64,000 nt of DNA from positions 1-64,000 of the IMG/VR virus record IMGVR_UViG_3300038428_000825; one strand, given 5' to 3'. Of this stretch, positions 22,343 through 30,335 are shown piece by piece. The position numbers were made by a program, and so were the translations under genes. Position 1 is the first letter of the stretch, and each line of letters opens with the position of its first letter. The notes under the pieces were generated by a model. It ran no database searches, had not been told where the DNA came from, and saw nothing but the letters and a program-made list of their open reading frames with translations. Origin of the DNA: a virus.

Positions 22343-22872
22343 TGCCCGTCGATCTCAATCAGGCAGCCCGCACGAACTTCGGCAATGCCGCCCAAAGTGT
22401 ACGGATGGCGCCATCGAACGCCTTCTGGCGCGGGGCGAGCGCCGGTACGTTTGGCGCTGCCTCTGGCGTCCTGATGGTGGCGCATGAAGCGGCGACCGCC
22501 CAGCGCGGCGAAGTTGTCCCCACCACTTTGGGGCGTAGCGCGAGTCTGGTGACCTATCCAGCTTTGGCCGGGACGATTGCGGCCGGAACTTCAACTCTTG
22601 CAGCCGTCATGGGCCTCTCGATTCCTCTTGTGGGCCCCCTCGCTTGCATCGCAGCTCTCTATCCAGATGTGGTGCTTGGCAATTCAGTCAGTCGCGCAGT
22701 ACGCGGAGTGACCGACCTCGGCCGGCAGATCCGCCATCTGGAGTTTGGTGGGCACTACACCGACACGGAGACTGCCCAGCGCCTGCGTATGCAGGCTTTC
22801 TATGAGATGAGCGGCGCCACTTCGGCGGCCCGCCGTTACTTGGGCCAAGAGGCATACTTTCTTCACCGGTAA
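22342..22872 (+). CDS. membrane protein of the glycine-zipper cluster
   Basis: 176 residues from ATG 22342, overlapping the previous stop. Hydrophobic segments at about 30-47 (GASAGTFGAASGVLMVAH), 73-92 and 93-112 (IPLVGPLACIAALYPDVV), then a polar, Arg-rich C-terminus (AQRLRMQAFYEMSGATSAARR). Less Gly-rich than its neighbours. Function unknown. Confidence 0.7.
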   Translation: MPVDLNQAARTNFGNAAQSVRMAPSNAFWRGASAGTFGAASGVLMVAHEAATAQRGEVVPTTLGRSASLVTYPALAGTIAAGTSTLAAVMGLSIPLVGPLACIAALYPDVVLGNSVSRAVRGVTDLGRQIRHLEFGGHYTDTETAQRLRMQAFYEMSGATSAARRYLGQEAYFLHR

Positions 22873-22882
22873 TGGAGACAAA

Positions 22883-23158
22883 GTGAACAACCCACTCAAT
22901 GCTATTTGGAGTTCTCTCAGCTCGGCAGCCAAATGGACGGCTGGCCGGGTGTCGCAACCTGGAATTGCAAGGAACGCTGCGATTGGCACAGGCATCGTCG
23001 CTGGTGCCGGCATTGCCGGCGGAGTCGGCGGCGCCTACAAGAACTGGTCCATCGGCGGGAATCAGGACAAGGCCCGGTCCGCCCGGATCGGTGCAACTCT
23101 CGGCGTTCTCGGAGCAGGCTCTGTCCTCGGAGCCCGTGCCCTCGCAAAGCGTGTCTAA
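22883..23158 (+). CDS. glycine-zipper membrane protein, paralogue of 21398 gene
   Basis: 91 residues from GTG 22883 (GGAGAC upstream). Segments at about 31-51 (AAIGTGIVAGAGIAGGVGG) and 66-84 (ARIGATLGVLGAGSVLGAR). N-terminus similar to that of the protein at 21398, so the two probably arose by duplication. Rightward, tightly packed with its neighbours. Confidence 0.7.
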   Translation: MNNPLNAIWSSLSSAAKWTAGRVSQPGIARNAAIGTGIVAGAGIAGGVGGAYKNWSIGGNQDKARSARIGATLGVLGAGSVLGARALAKRV

Positions 23159-23191
23159 CATAACCTTCAACCTTCGGAAAGTGAGTGCCTC

Positions 23192-23644
23192 ATGGGATCT
23201 CCCGTCACCATTCCCAACCCGGCTCCCGGCTGTTCGTACCTGAACTACCCGCGTGCAGTGTTGAATACACCCCATCCTGTCTACGGCGGGAACCTTGCCG
23301 GCTTCGGTGTGGGTGATCTGCCGACTCAGTTCGAGTCAGGCATTCCTGTGTTCAATGCCATTACGGCGAACGCGACATCTGGGCTGATCGATGTCGCTGC
23401 CAACGCAATCGAACTGACCGCAACTTTCAGCGACCTTCACACCAGCTGCACGATCACGGTCTTCCTCGCGGACGGCGAAACGGTCGTTGCCACCTGGAAC
23501 AACGTGTCGACTCTCAACAGCGGCAACTTGTATGCCGGCTTCGCTGAACAACGCAAGCTGATCGGCGGCGGCTCCCTCCTCTTCCAGGTCTCGAACTACG
23601 ACGGCTCCGGATCCATCACCCTGTTGGTCAAGCGTACCGGCTAA
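23192..23644 (+). CDS. beta-rich hypothetical protein
   Basis: 150 residues, ATG 23192 with GAAAGTGAG upstream. Aromatic and Pro-rich N-terminus (NPAPGCSYLNYPRAVLNTP), then alternating hydrophobic strands (ELTATFSDLHTSCTITVFLA; GSITLLVKRTG). It lies between the membrane cluster and the terminase gene and looks like a small virion surface or decoration protein, but no family is recognised. Confidence 0.65.
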   Translation: MGSPVTIPNPAPGCSYLNYPRAVLNTPHPVYGGNLAGFGVGDLPTQFESGIPVFNAITANATSGLIDVAANAIELTATFSDLHTSCTITVFLADGETVVATWNNVSTLNSGNLYAGFAEQRKLIGGGSLLFQVSNYDGSGSITLLVKRTG

Positions 23645-23686
23645 TCGCAGTTCTCCATACCTCATGGTGTGGACGTGGCTTCTGGT

Positions 23687-23709
23687 CCCGTGAGCCAGCC
23701 AATCACGGG
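23687..23709 (+). terminator. hairpin before the terminase gene
   Basis: CCCGTGA/TCACGGG, 7-bp perfect stem with 9-nt loop in the 85-nt gap before the terminase gene. No T-run. Confidence 0.4.
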
Positions 23710-23729
23710 GCGCTCCTTTAAGGACACAA

Positions 23730-25844
23730 GTGAGCAGCGGATTCGTTCCGTTGGCAGACCTGGTTGCCGGCCTCACGCCGGACGATCAAGAGTTCTTTGC
23801 CAACACCATCAAACGAGATCACGAAGCAGCAGGGACCGACCAGGAGGGAATCCTGCGCCGGATCTTGGGCTGTAAGCAATGCCAGGACTGCGTCGCTGCC
23901 TACAAGCAGAAGCATCCAGGCAAGGCGTTCGGGATCAAGTGCGTCGGTGTCTATGACATGGCTGATTACGAGGCCATGCAGGCTGACCAGAAGGCGATCG
24001 ACGAGAACGACTTCGACAGCATCGACGAGATCCGCGAGATATACGACCCGGCATTCTGGGCCACCAGGTACATGGTTCTGAGGGACGACCAGGGCAACAT
24101 CGAGCCCTGCGCGCCGCGCGCGTACCAGGAAGAGGCCCTCCGCTGCACTTCCCCTCGCAAAGTAGATCGGTGGGGCCGCGGTCTGGGCAAGACGCTCTGC
24201 GGCGTCATCGAAGAGCTCCACTTCATCAGCATCAACAAGAACACCGAAGTCATGGTGGTGGCGCCTTCCCAGGCGCAGGCCCAACTGTGGTGGGACGAGA
24301 TTGTCTTCCAGATCGAGAACTCGCCGGCTCTCGGCGGGAACGACTTCCTGATCTCGAAGAAGCAGCAACCTTATTACTACATGCGGTTCGGCAACGGCTC
24401 GGTCATCAAGATCTTCACGGCCGGTTCGAAGTCCGGCAAGGGTGCTGATTCCGTCCGTAGCCAATCTCCTCGCCGCATCCGGCTTGAGGAGCAGGATTAC
24501 CTGGCGGACAAGGACTACCAGGCCATCATGCCGCTGATGCGCCGGTTCAAGAACATCACCTTCCATGGTTCCTCGACACCGACCGGCCTGCGCGGAATGT
24601 TCTGGCAGATGTGCAACAAGTTGCCGGACTATAAGGAATTCTTCCACCCGATCATGGACCACCCGAACTGGGGGACTGATCAGCTGAATGAGGAAGTCTG
24701 CCTGGCCGAGGCTCAGACCCTGGAGAAGTACCGGCATGAATGGCTGGCCGAGTTTGGTGATCCGACTGCCGGCGTCTTCAAGTCCGCGTTTGTCGACTGG
24801 GCCATGAAGCCCTACAGCCTCAAGACTCTGATCCACGATCCGTCCAAACGCCATGTCATGGGCATCGACTGGAATGGCAAGGGCACTGGCACCAGGATTG
24901 TGGTAACCCAATACGATCCCGCCACGCGCAAACGGCGCGTGGTTCATCACGAGGCGATCGACGACGACAAGGCAACGACCAAGAAGTCCTTCAACAGGAT
25001 CGTCGAGCTGAACAAGCTCTGGCACTGCGACTATGTGTACGTCGATGCCGGCTTCGGCTTTGTTCAAGACGAACTCATCAAGGACATCGGTGTTCAGGCC
25101 GGCACCTTCGATTCCGATACCGCGAAGCTGAAGTACATCAATGTCATTGACTTCGGCGCCAAGCTTGAGACCAACGCAATTGTTCCCAACCGGAATCCAG
25201 ATTCGAAGTATCTGGCCGATCCCAAGGACGACATCCTTAAACGGCGCACCAAGCCGTTCATGGTCGAGGGCACGGTCATGGCCTTCGAGATGGAGCTGGT
25301 CGAGGTTTCGCGCGAGTACGCTCTGCTCGAGGAACAGCTTCGCGGTTTCAGGGTCAAGACCTGGACCAAGGGCGGCGCGGCCGACACCTATTCCACTGAT
25401 GCCGACTCCGGCGATCACGATCTCGATGCTTTCATGTTGTCGATGCTGGGAATCGAGCTGAACTACGGTCTCTGGCACACCAAGGAAACCGTCAGGCGTT
25501 TGGTACAAATCGCCCATGTGTCAGGCTGGGGATTGCCGTCCACTGTAATTAGCCAGCAGGCGGCGTCACCCGTCCAGACGCCAGGGCCGCCGGCCCCGGC
25601 TGCCATCGAGAGGATGCGTGAACTCAAACGCGAGACCTCCGGTGTTCCTGCGCGAACCAAGCCAGAAAGCAACCTGCAGGAGCAGTACCGTTTGCTTCAC
25701 ATGGCGAGGCAGAGCTACACCGTGGCGCCTGTCAACTCACCTGGGTCCGCCGGCAATGGTCGCGTTCCTTCCCGCACCAGCTTCTTTCAGAATTCAACCC
25801 GGCCCGGATTTGGCAGTGCCGGTCGTCGTTTTGGTGGTGGTTAA
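23730..25844 (+). CDS. terL: terminase large subunit
   Basis: 704 residues from GTG 23730. N-terminal ATPase: Walker A WGRGLGKT at 148-155, Walker B-like RIRLEEQD at 249-256, coupling motif SSTPTG at 281-286. C-terminal RNase H-type nuclease: D380 in VMGIDWNGKG, D439 in VYVDAGFG and the DHDLD acidic set at 562-566. Together these drive ATP-powered DNA packaging into the procapsid and cut the genome. A Cys pair near residue 48 (CKQCQDC) is an unusual addition near the N-terminus. The last 90 residues are Pro/Ser-rich. A possible class A element lies within its 3' part at 25500. Confidence 0.95.
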   Translation: MSSGFVPLADLVAGLTPDDQEFFANTIKRDHEAAGTDQEGILRRILGCKQCQDCVAAYKQKHPGKAFGIKCVGVYDMADYEAMQADQKAIDENDFDSIDEIREIYDPAFWATRYMVLRDDQGNIEPCAPRAYQEEALRCTSPRKVDRWGRGLGKTLCGVIEELHFISINKNTEVMVVAPSQAQAQLWWDEIVFQIENSPALGGNDFLISKKQQPYYYMRFGNGSVIKIFTAGSKSGKGADSVRSQSPRRIRLEEQDYLADKDYQAIMPLMRRFKNITFHGSSTPTGLRGMFWQMCNKLPDYKEFFHPIMDHPNWGTDQLNEEVCLAEAQTLEKYRHEWLAEFGDPTAGVFKSAFVDWAMKPYSLKTLIHDPSKRHVMGIDWNGKGTGTRIVVTQYDPATRKRRVVHHEAIDDDKATTKKSFNRIVELNKLWHCDYVYVDAGFGFVQDELIKDIGVQAGTFDSDTAKLKYINVIDFGAKLETNAIVPNRNPDSKYLADPKDDILKRRTKPFMVEGTVMAFEMELVEVSREYALLEEQLRGFRVKTWTKGGAADTYSTDADSGDHDLDAFMLSMLGIELNYGLWHTKETVRRLVQIAHVSGWGLPSTVISQQAASPVQTPGPPAPAAIERMRELKRETSGVPARTKPESNLQEQYRLLHMARQSYTVAPVNSPGSAGNGRVPSRTSFFQNSTRPGFGSAGRRFGGG

Positions 25845-26263
25845 TGGCCAACGGAGATCCCCAGGACAACATCGCGGCGAGTGTGGCAGCCAGTTACGAC
25901 ATGCCGATCGCGGTCTCGGTCATTGAGAAGTTGTCCAAGTTCCCGTTCCTCCAGCAGTTGGGCTATAACGGCCAACTGAACTGGTTGAAGGGAGGATTCC
26001 TCGGGTTGCAGGACTTCTTCGACGAGATGACGACCTATTCGAGCGCCGCCGACATCCTGCAGATTGCCTGGCAGCTCATCCAGCCCAGAGTGCCCCTCAA
26101 CCTGGATGTGCAGAAGAACCTCTATACGACGGATTCGATGGGAACGGTCGGCAATGCCTTCCAGCAACTGGTCGGTTTCCAGCAGACCTTCGCCGTCAAT
26201 CCCGACGACCTTTCCAATTCAACAGGCAGCGCAGTCGTTGCCAACAATCTTCCGAGTTCTTGA
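25844..26263 (+). CDS. hypothetical head-region protein
   Basis: 139 residues, start overlapping the terminase stop by 1 nt. Mixed helical, with a Trp/Phe-rich centre (LNWLKGGFLGLQDFFDEM) and a polar C-terminus. Between terminase and portal genes; could be a minor head protein. No recognised family. Confidence 0.7.
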   Translation: MANGDPQDNIAASVAASYDMPIAVSVIEKLSKFPFLQQLGYNGQLNWLKGGFLGLQDFFDEMTTYSSAADILQIAWQLIQPRVPLNLDVQKNLYTTDSMGTVGNAFQQLVGFQQTFAVNPDDLSNSTGSAVVANNLPSS

Positions 26264-27903
26264 TGGCCTTCGAGTCGATCCAGTTCAAGTACACCCCTCC
26301 GCCCACCGTCTCTGCGGCGATTCCCGCTGCACAGGCTGCTGTGCCTGTGAGCCTGGCCACGGGTGGCAGCCTGGCGAATTCCGGGAATGCCACGGCGAGC
26401 GCATCGGCCGCCGGAAAACTGATCGCCAGACTGGCAGACCTGCTGGACACCAATCAGTATCTGCAGCATGTGATCCTTGCAATGAGTACGGGGCTGGGCA
26501 TCGAGTTCGATCCTTCCGTGGATCCGGAGACATCACGGGCGCTGCAAACGATCTATTCAAACCTGCCGGTGCCGACCTCGCTTACCGTCAGTATGTACAA
26601 CCGGATGCTCGATGCCAAGATGACGGCCTTGCAGATCGAATCGGGTCTGGGAACCGGCACTGCCTACGAGACGAATCCGTTTCAGGCGTCAGCCGTCACT
26701 CAGATCAACCAGACTATCGAAAGCGGCCTGGTCAACAGCGGACAATCCCAGTACCAGACTGCTCTGCTTCTGGGCCCATTGAAAGGGGACGCGGTCCTCT
26801 TCAACAACATGACAGCCCAGCTGTCACAGTATCCGGTCATTGCATCGCCGGGAACCCCTTCGATCGCCACCAACAATCCAAACCAGATCTCGATTCTGGG
26901 ACAAGACGTTTCGCCGGCACTGGCGAGCACCATGAACAGCTCGCTCGATTCCTTCCAAAGCTCCTATGCGTCGGTCTACCAACTGACTGTGGGGGTAGGA
27001 GTCGTCGCTCAGGACGTCAATAACGTCCTGAACCAGTTCTTCCTGGAACCTCCCACCAATCTGGTGAGGATGATCCCGATGTTGCAGGCACTTCAAGGCT
27101 TCTCACAAGGGCCTCGTCTGGACTCGATCGTCAACGGGATGACTGGCACGGTGTTCGTTCAACTCATTGCTGAAGCGGCCGGGATGGTCATCATGGCCGA
27201 CCGTTTCATGCAGACCGCGGTGCAGCCCCTCAAAGGCAGCACATCCAATATCGGCCAGATGGTCTCGCAGATCCAGGCAGCCGCGGCCATGGCCAACGTG
27301 GTGGTCAACGGCGCAAGACAGAGCTTCGTGAACACCACCGGCGGGCTCAGGGGTTGTTCGCTGGCCTACAACAGCGGCCTGCCGACAGCGCCGGTCAGTT
27401 CGTCTGCGCTGGTGCCGGCGAGCACCTTCCAGGTTCCCGGGGCGGGGCCAATGACTCCCGGCCTGATGACGTTGGCTACCCACCTCGATTGGGCAAACAC
27501 GACAGTCAGCAACCGGGTCATGGTGCTTCAGGAATCGTTCCAGAAGCTGTTGAATCGCCGGACCGGCGACATGAACACCCAGATGGACATCATCGCCAGC
27601 ACTCAAGCCCTGAACACACTGACCCAACTGGCCAAGGCCGTGATGACTTACAACAGCAGCCAGCCTGCGGTAGGCGCCACGAACTCAGTCACTCAGACCG
27701 CGGCTGTGAGCCAGATCCTCAGCGGCATGAGTTCGACGACAGGCACTTCCTTCGTTGTCACCAACGGACAGATGCAGGCAGTTTCTCCCACAGTCCCCGC
27801 ACCGCCCAGCAACGTGCAAACAGTTCTGACCAAGGGCGGCGTGAACCTGATCGTTGCATCCTCGTCGACTGTAAAAGCACCCACCATCGGAGCAGTGAGC
27901 TAA
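26263..27903 (+). CDS. large Ala/Ser/Thr-rich virion protein (probable)
   Basis: 546 residues from ATG 26263 (TGATG overlap with the previous stop; a TTG one codon earlier is also open). Long helical, polar segments with regular Gln/Asn/Ser/Thr content (QASAVTQINQTIESGLVNSG), and no Cys-rich or catalytic motif. The stop overlaps the portal start. Position between terminase and portal and the composition suggest a head-internal or scaffold-like structural protein. Confidence 0.65.
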   Translation: MAFESIQFKYTPPPTVSAAIPAAQAAVPVSLATGGSLANSGNATASASAAGKLIARLADLLDTNQYLQHVILAMSTGLGIEFDPSVDPETSRALQTIYSNLPVPTSLTVSMYNRMLDAKMTALQIESGLGTGTAYETNPFQASAVTQINQTIESGLVNSGQSQYQTALLLGPLKGDAVLFNNMTAQLSQYPVIASPGTPSIATNNPNQISILGQDVSPALASTMNSSLDSFQSSYASVYQLTVGVGVVAQDVNNVLNQFFLEPPTNLVRMIPMLQALQGFSQGPRLDSIVNGMTGTVFVQLIAEAAGMVIMADRFMQTAVQPLKGSTSNIGQMVSQIQAAAAMANVVVNGARQSFVNTTGGLRGCSLAYNSGLPTAPVSSSALVPASTFQVPGAGPMTPGLMTLATHLDWANTTVSNRVMVLQESFQKLLNRRTGDMNTQMDIIASTQALNTLTQLAKAVMTYNSSQPAVGATNSVTQTAAVSQILSGMSSTTGTSFVVTNGQMQAVSPTVPAPPSNVQTVLTKGGVNLIVASSSTVKAPTIGAVS

Positions 27904-30119
27904 TGCCACGCACACCAGACACCACTCTGCAGGACAATGCAGCGGCCCGGCAGGAACGGCTTATGGCCTTTGTTGACGGCACGTCCACCAAGGCCAAGCC
28001 CGGCAAAGCCGCGGTGATCCGCCGAACGATCGCCGGCCAGGTCATCGAGCCCAACATCAAAGGGCTGGGGCGCAGGACTGCCTCGTATACCGATAAGGGC
28101 TTTCAGCCTGTTGAACGGTCGACTGGAGAACGCAGCATCAGCGACAAGCTGATGGAAGGCATGAAGGTTGAGGACGCCGGCAAGATGCTGAACGGCGACC
28201 TGAACAAGATCAAGCTCGACAAGGCAGCCGATTACATCGGCACCTACTATATGTGGAACGGCATCCTGATGCCGGAGTATGACATGCGCGAACCGCACGC
28301 CATCTCTGACACCGAGGTCTACGTCAAGCAGGCCGTGGCCCGCAAGCTGGCGCTCGCCGCGCGCGCCGGCTACGAGATCATGAGCGATCGGCAGGAAGAT
28401 GCTGAATATGTCCAGACCCGAATCGATGCCTTTGAGTTCGTGACAGAGCGCAGCTTCGAGAGCTTCCTCAAGGGCGTCCTGCGCAACCTGTTCCTGTGTT
28501 CCAACTGCTTCCTCCTCAAGATCCGCAAGGAAGACGCTTCCCCGGTGAGCAAGAAGAAGGGCGGCAGGGTTCCAGTCGCAGCTTATGTGATCATCCCCGC
28601 CCACACGATGCACCCTTATCTGGAGAAGGGGAAGATCAGCAAGTGGCGCCGCATCTTCGATCACGGCATTCCCTGGATCGATTATCCGGTTGAGGACATT
28701 GTTCACCTCAAGTGGGATGTGAAGCCCGGGCATATCTTCGGAACCCCGCGCACCATCGCCGTTCGTGACGACATCTTTGCCCTGCGCCGGCTGGAAGAGA
28801 ACATCGAGCTTCTGTTCATCAACCACCTGTTCCCTCTGTTCCATGTCCAGGTTGGCAACGAGAAGGCGCCCTGCACTTACGGCCCGGGCGGTGAGTCCGA
28901 GATCGACATGGTGCGCTATCAGATTGAGAACATGCCCAAGGAGGGTGTGTTCGTCACCGATGAGCGCGTAACGGTCACCGCTGTTGGCGCCGAGGGCAAG
29001 TCACTCGACTTCAAGGCCCTGGTGGAGCACTTCAAGTCCCGGGTCTACATCGGCCTGGGCATGAGCGCCATCGACATGGGCGAAGGCGCCGACGCCACCC
29101 GTGCCACCGCCGACAACATCTCGCAGAACCTGAAGGATTCGATCAAGGCCGACCTCGACGAGCTCGCCGATCAGATCCGGATGCTCATCTTCAAGGAATG
29201 GTTCCAGGAGGCCAATTACTCCACATCCGTTCAGAAGGGTGTGGCCCGGACCAAGCTGTCATTCCACGAACTCGACCTCGACAATCGGATCAAGGAAGAG
29301 ACGCATGTGATGGCCCTCTTCAACTCCCATCTGATCACGGAGACGGAAGCCCGCAAGCGGATGAAGTACAAGCCGATGTCCAAGGCGGAGCAGAACGACA
29401 CCCACTTCGCACTTCATGTGCTGCGTCTGGAACGGGAGATCATCAAGTACAAGACAGCTTCGGCCATCGAGATCGCTGTACAGGATGTCACGAACCAGAA
29501 GGCATTGGCTGGAACCCAGATGAAGTTGATGGAAGCCCAGGCCAAGCTGTCCGAGGCCAAGGCTGGCCACGAGCAGCAGAGCCTCGAGGCGCAGGCAAAG
29601 CACCTGCCCGTTATCGCCAAGGCCAAGGTGGCCGTGGCCAATGCCAGCGCGCGCCGCGCCAGCAAGGGCACCGGCGCCGGTCGCCCGCGTGGAGGCACTG
29701 CCAAGAAGACCACACAAACCGCCGCGGCAACCGCCAATAAGATGCGGCCGGCCAACCAGCATGGATCCAAACTCGGTCCAGGCAAGAACAGCGACAGCCT
29801 CATCGGCGAGATCTATGAAGGCTTGGTGCAGGGTCGGGAGCGATTGATTGCTGATGGTCTGAATGTGGATAAGAACTGGCGTGAAGCAAGCGGTCAGATC
29901 ATCGATGAGATCGTTGCGCGACTCAACCAGCGCGAAATCACCGATTCAGTTGGTGATTCCTATACTAGACAGGAACGAGCCGCCGGATTGAATTCATTGA
30001 AGTCCGTGATTGCTGAAACTTCTGATCCTGAGCTTCTTTCCGTGATTCTTCGAGCGGAGTTGGAAGACGAGGTAGATAATGCCGAGCTTGAATATGCCGT
30101 TGCCGATCGCGCAGCTTAA
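27903..30119 (+). CDS. portal protein
   Basis: 738 residues from ATG 27903 (overlaps the previous stop). Typical portal core: DKAADYIGTYYMWNGILMPE, EDAEYVQTRIDAFEFVTERS, the clip/stem region with PVEDIVHLKWDVKPGHIFGT and IGLGMSAIDMGEGADATRAT, and a long C-terminal helical, Lys/Ala-rich extension (about 560-640). Twelve copies would form the DNA channel at the capsid vertex. The 3' end holds a class B element at 29959 that encodes SYTR, and it overlaps the next small gene by about 40 nt. Confidence 0.85.
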   Translation: MPRTPDTTLQDNAAARQERLMAFVDGTSTKAKPGKAAVIRRTIAGQVIEPNIKGLGRRTASYTDKGFQPVERSTGERSISDKLMEGMKVEDAGKMLNGDLNKIKLDKAADYIGTYYMWNGILMPEYDMREPHAISDTEVYVKQAVARKLALAARAGYEIMSDRQEDAEYVQTRIDAFEFVTERSFESFLKGVLRNLFLCSNCFLLKIRKEDASPVSKKKGGRVPVAAYVIIPAHTMHPYLEKGKISKWRRIFDHGIPWIDYPVEDIVHLKWDVKPGHIFGTPRTIAVRDDIFALRRLEENIELLFINHLFPLFHVQVGNEKAPCTYGPGGESEIDMVRYQIENMPKEGVFVTDERVTVTAVGAEGKSLDFKALVEHFKSRVYIGLGMSAIDMGEGADATRATADNISQNLKDSIKADLDELADQIRMLIFKEWFQEANYSTSVQKGVARTKLSFHELDLDNRIKEETHVMALFNSHLITETEARKRMKYKPMSKAEQNDTHFALHVLRLEREIIKYKTASAIEIAVQDVTNQKALAGTQMKLMEAQAKLSEAKAGHEQQSLEAQAKHLPVIAKAKVAVANASARRASKGTGAGRPRGGTAKKTTQTAAATANKMRPANQHGSKLGPGKNSDSLIGEIYEGLVQGRERLIADGLNVDKNWREASGQIIDEIVARLNQREITDSVGDSYTRQERAAGLNSLKSVIAETSDPELLSVILRAELEDEVDNAELEYAVADRAA
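29959..29972 (+). promoter_or_regulatory. class B promoter-like element inside the portal gene
   Basis: CCTATACTAGACAG within the portal coding sequence, using codons TAT-ACT-AGA that look unusual for this GC-rich genome. It would feed the genes at 30079 and 30336. Confidence 0.5.
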
Positions 30120-30264
30120 CGGCCCTGGGATGCAAAACTCCAGAGTGACTCCGCTGCAACAGGCACTTGCGCAGGATGCGTCCGCTCTGTTCCAGAGCAA
30201 CGCATCGATTCAGCCCATCCCGCAGGGAGGTCCCTTCCTGCTTGAGATTCCTCTCAACCGTTAA
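30079..30264 (+). CDS. 61-residue hypothetical protein
   Basis: Starts MPSLNMPLPIAQLNGPGMQN at 30079, inside the portal 3' end in another register, with GAGG upstream. Gln/Pro/Asn-rich, no membrane segment. A small gene between portal and protease genes is usual in phage head clusters; role unknown. Confidence 0.6.
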   Translation: MPSLNMPLPIAQLNGPGMQNSRVTPLQQALAQDASALFQSNASIQPIPQGGPFLLEIPLNR

Positions 30265-30302
30265 GTAGTGGGGCGCCGGACTGAACTTCGTTACCCGGAC
30301 TA

Positions 30303-30321
30303 CTAACTAACGGTTGGTTTT
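30303..30321. repeat. CTAACNGTTAG palindrome family member
   Basis: CTAACTAAC-G-GTTGGTTTT, 15 nt before the start of the protease gene. Same family as sites at 34633, 36261, 39976 and 43944. Confidence 0.5.
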
Positions 30322-30335
30322 ATACAAGGTAGGAC

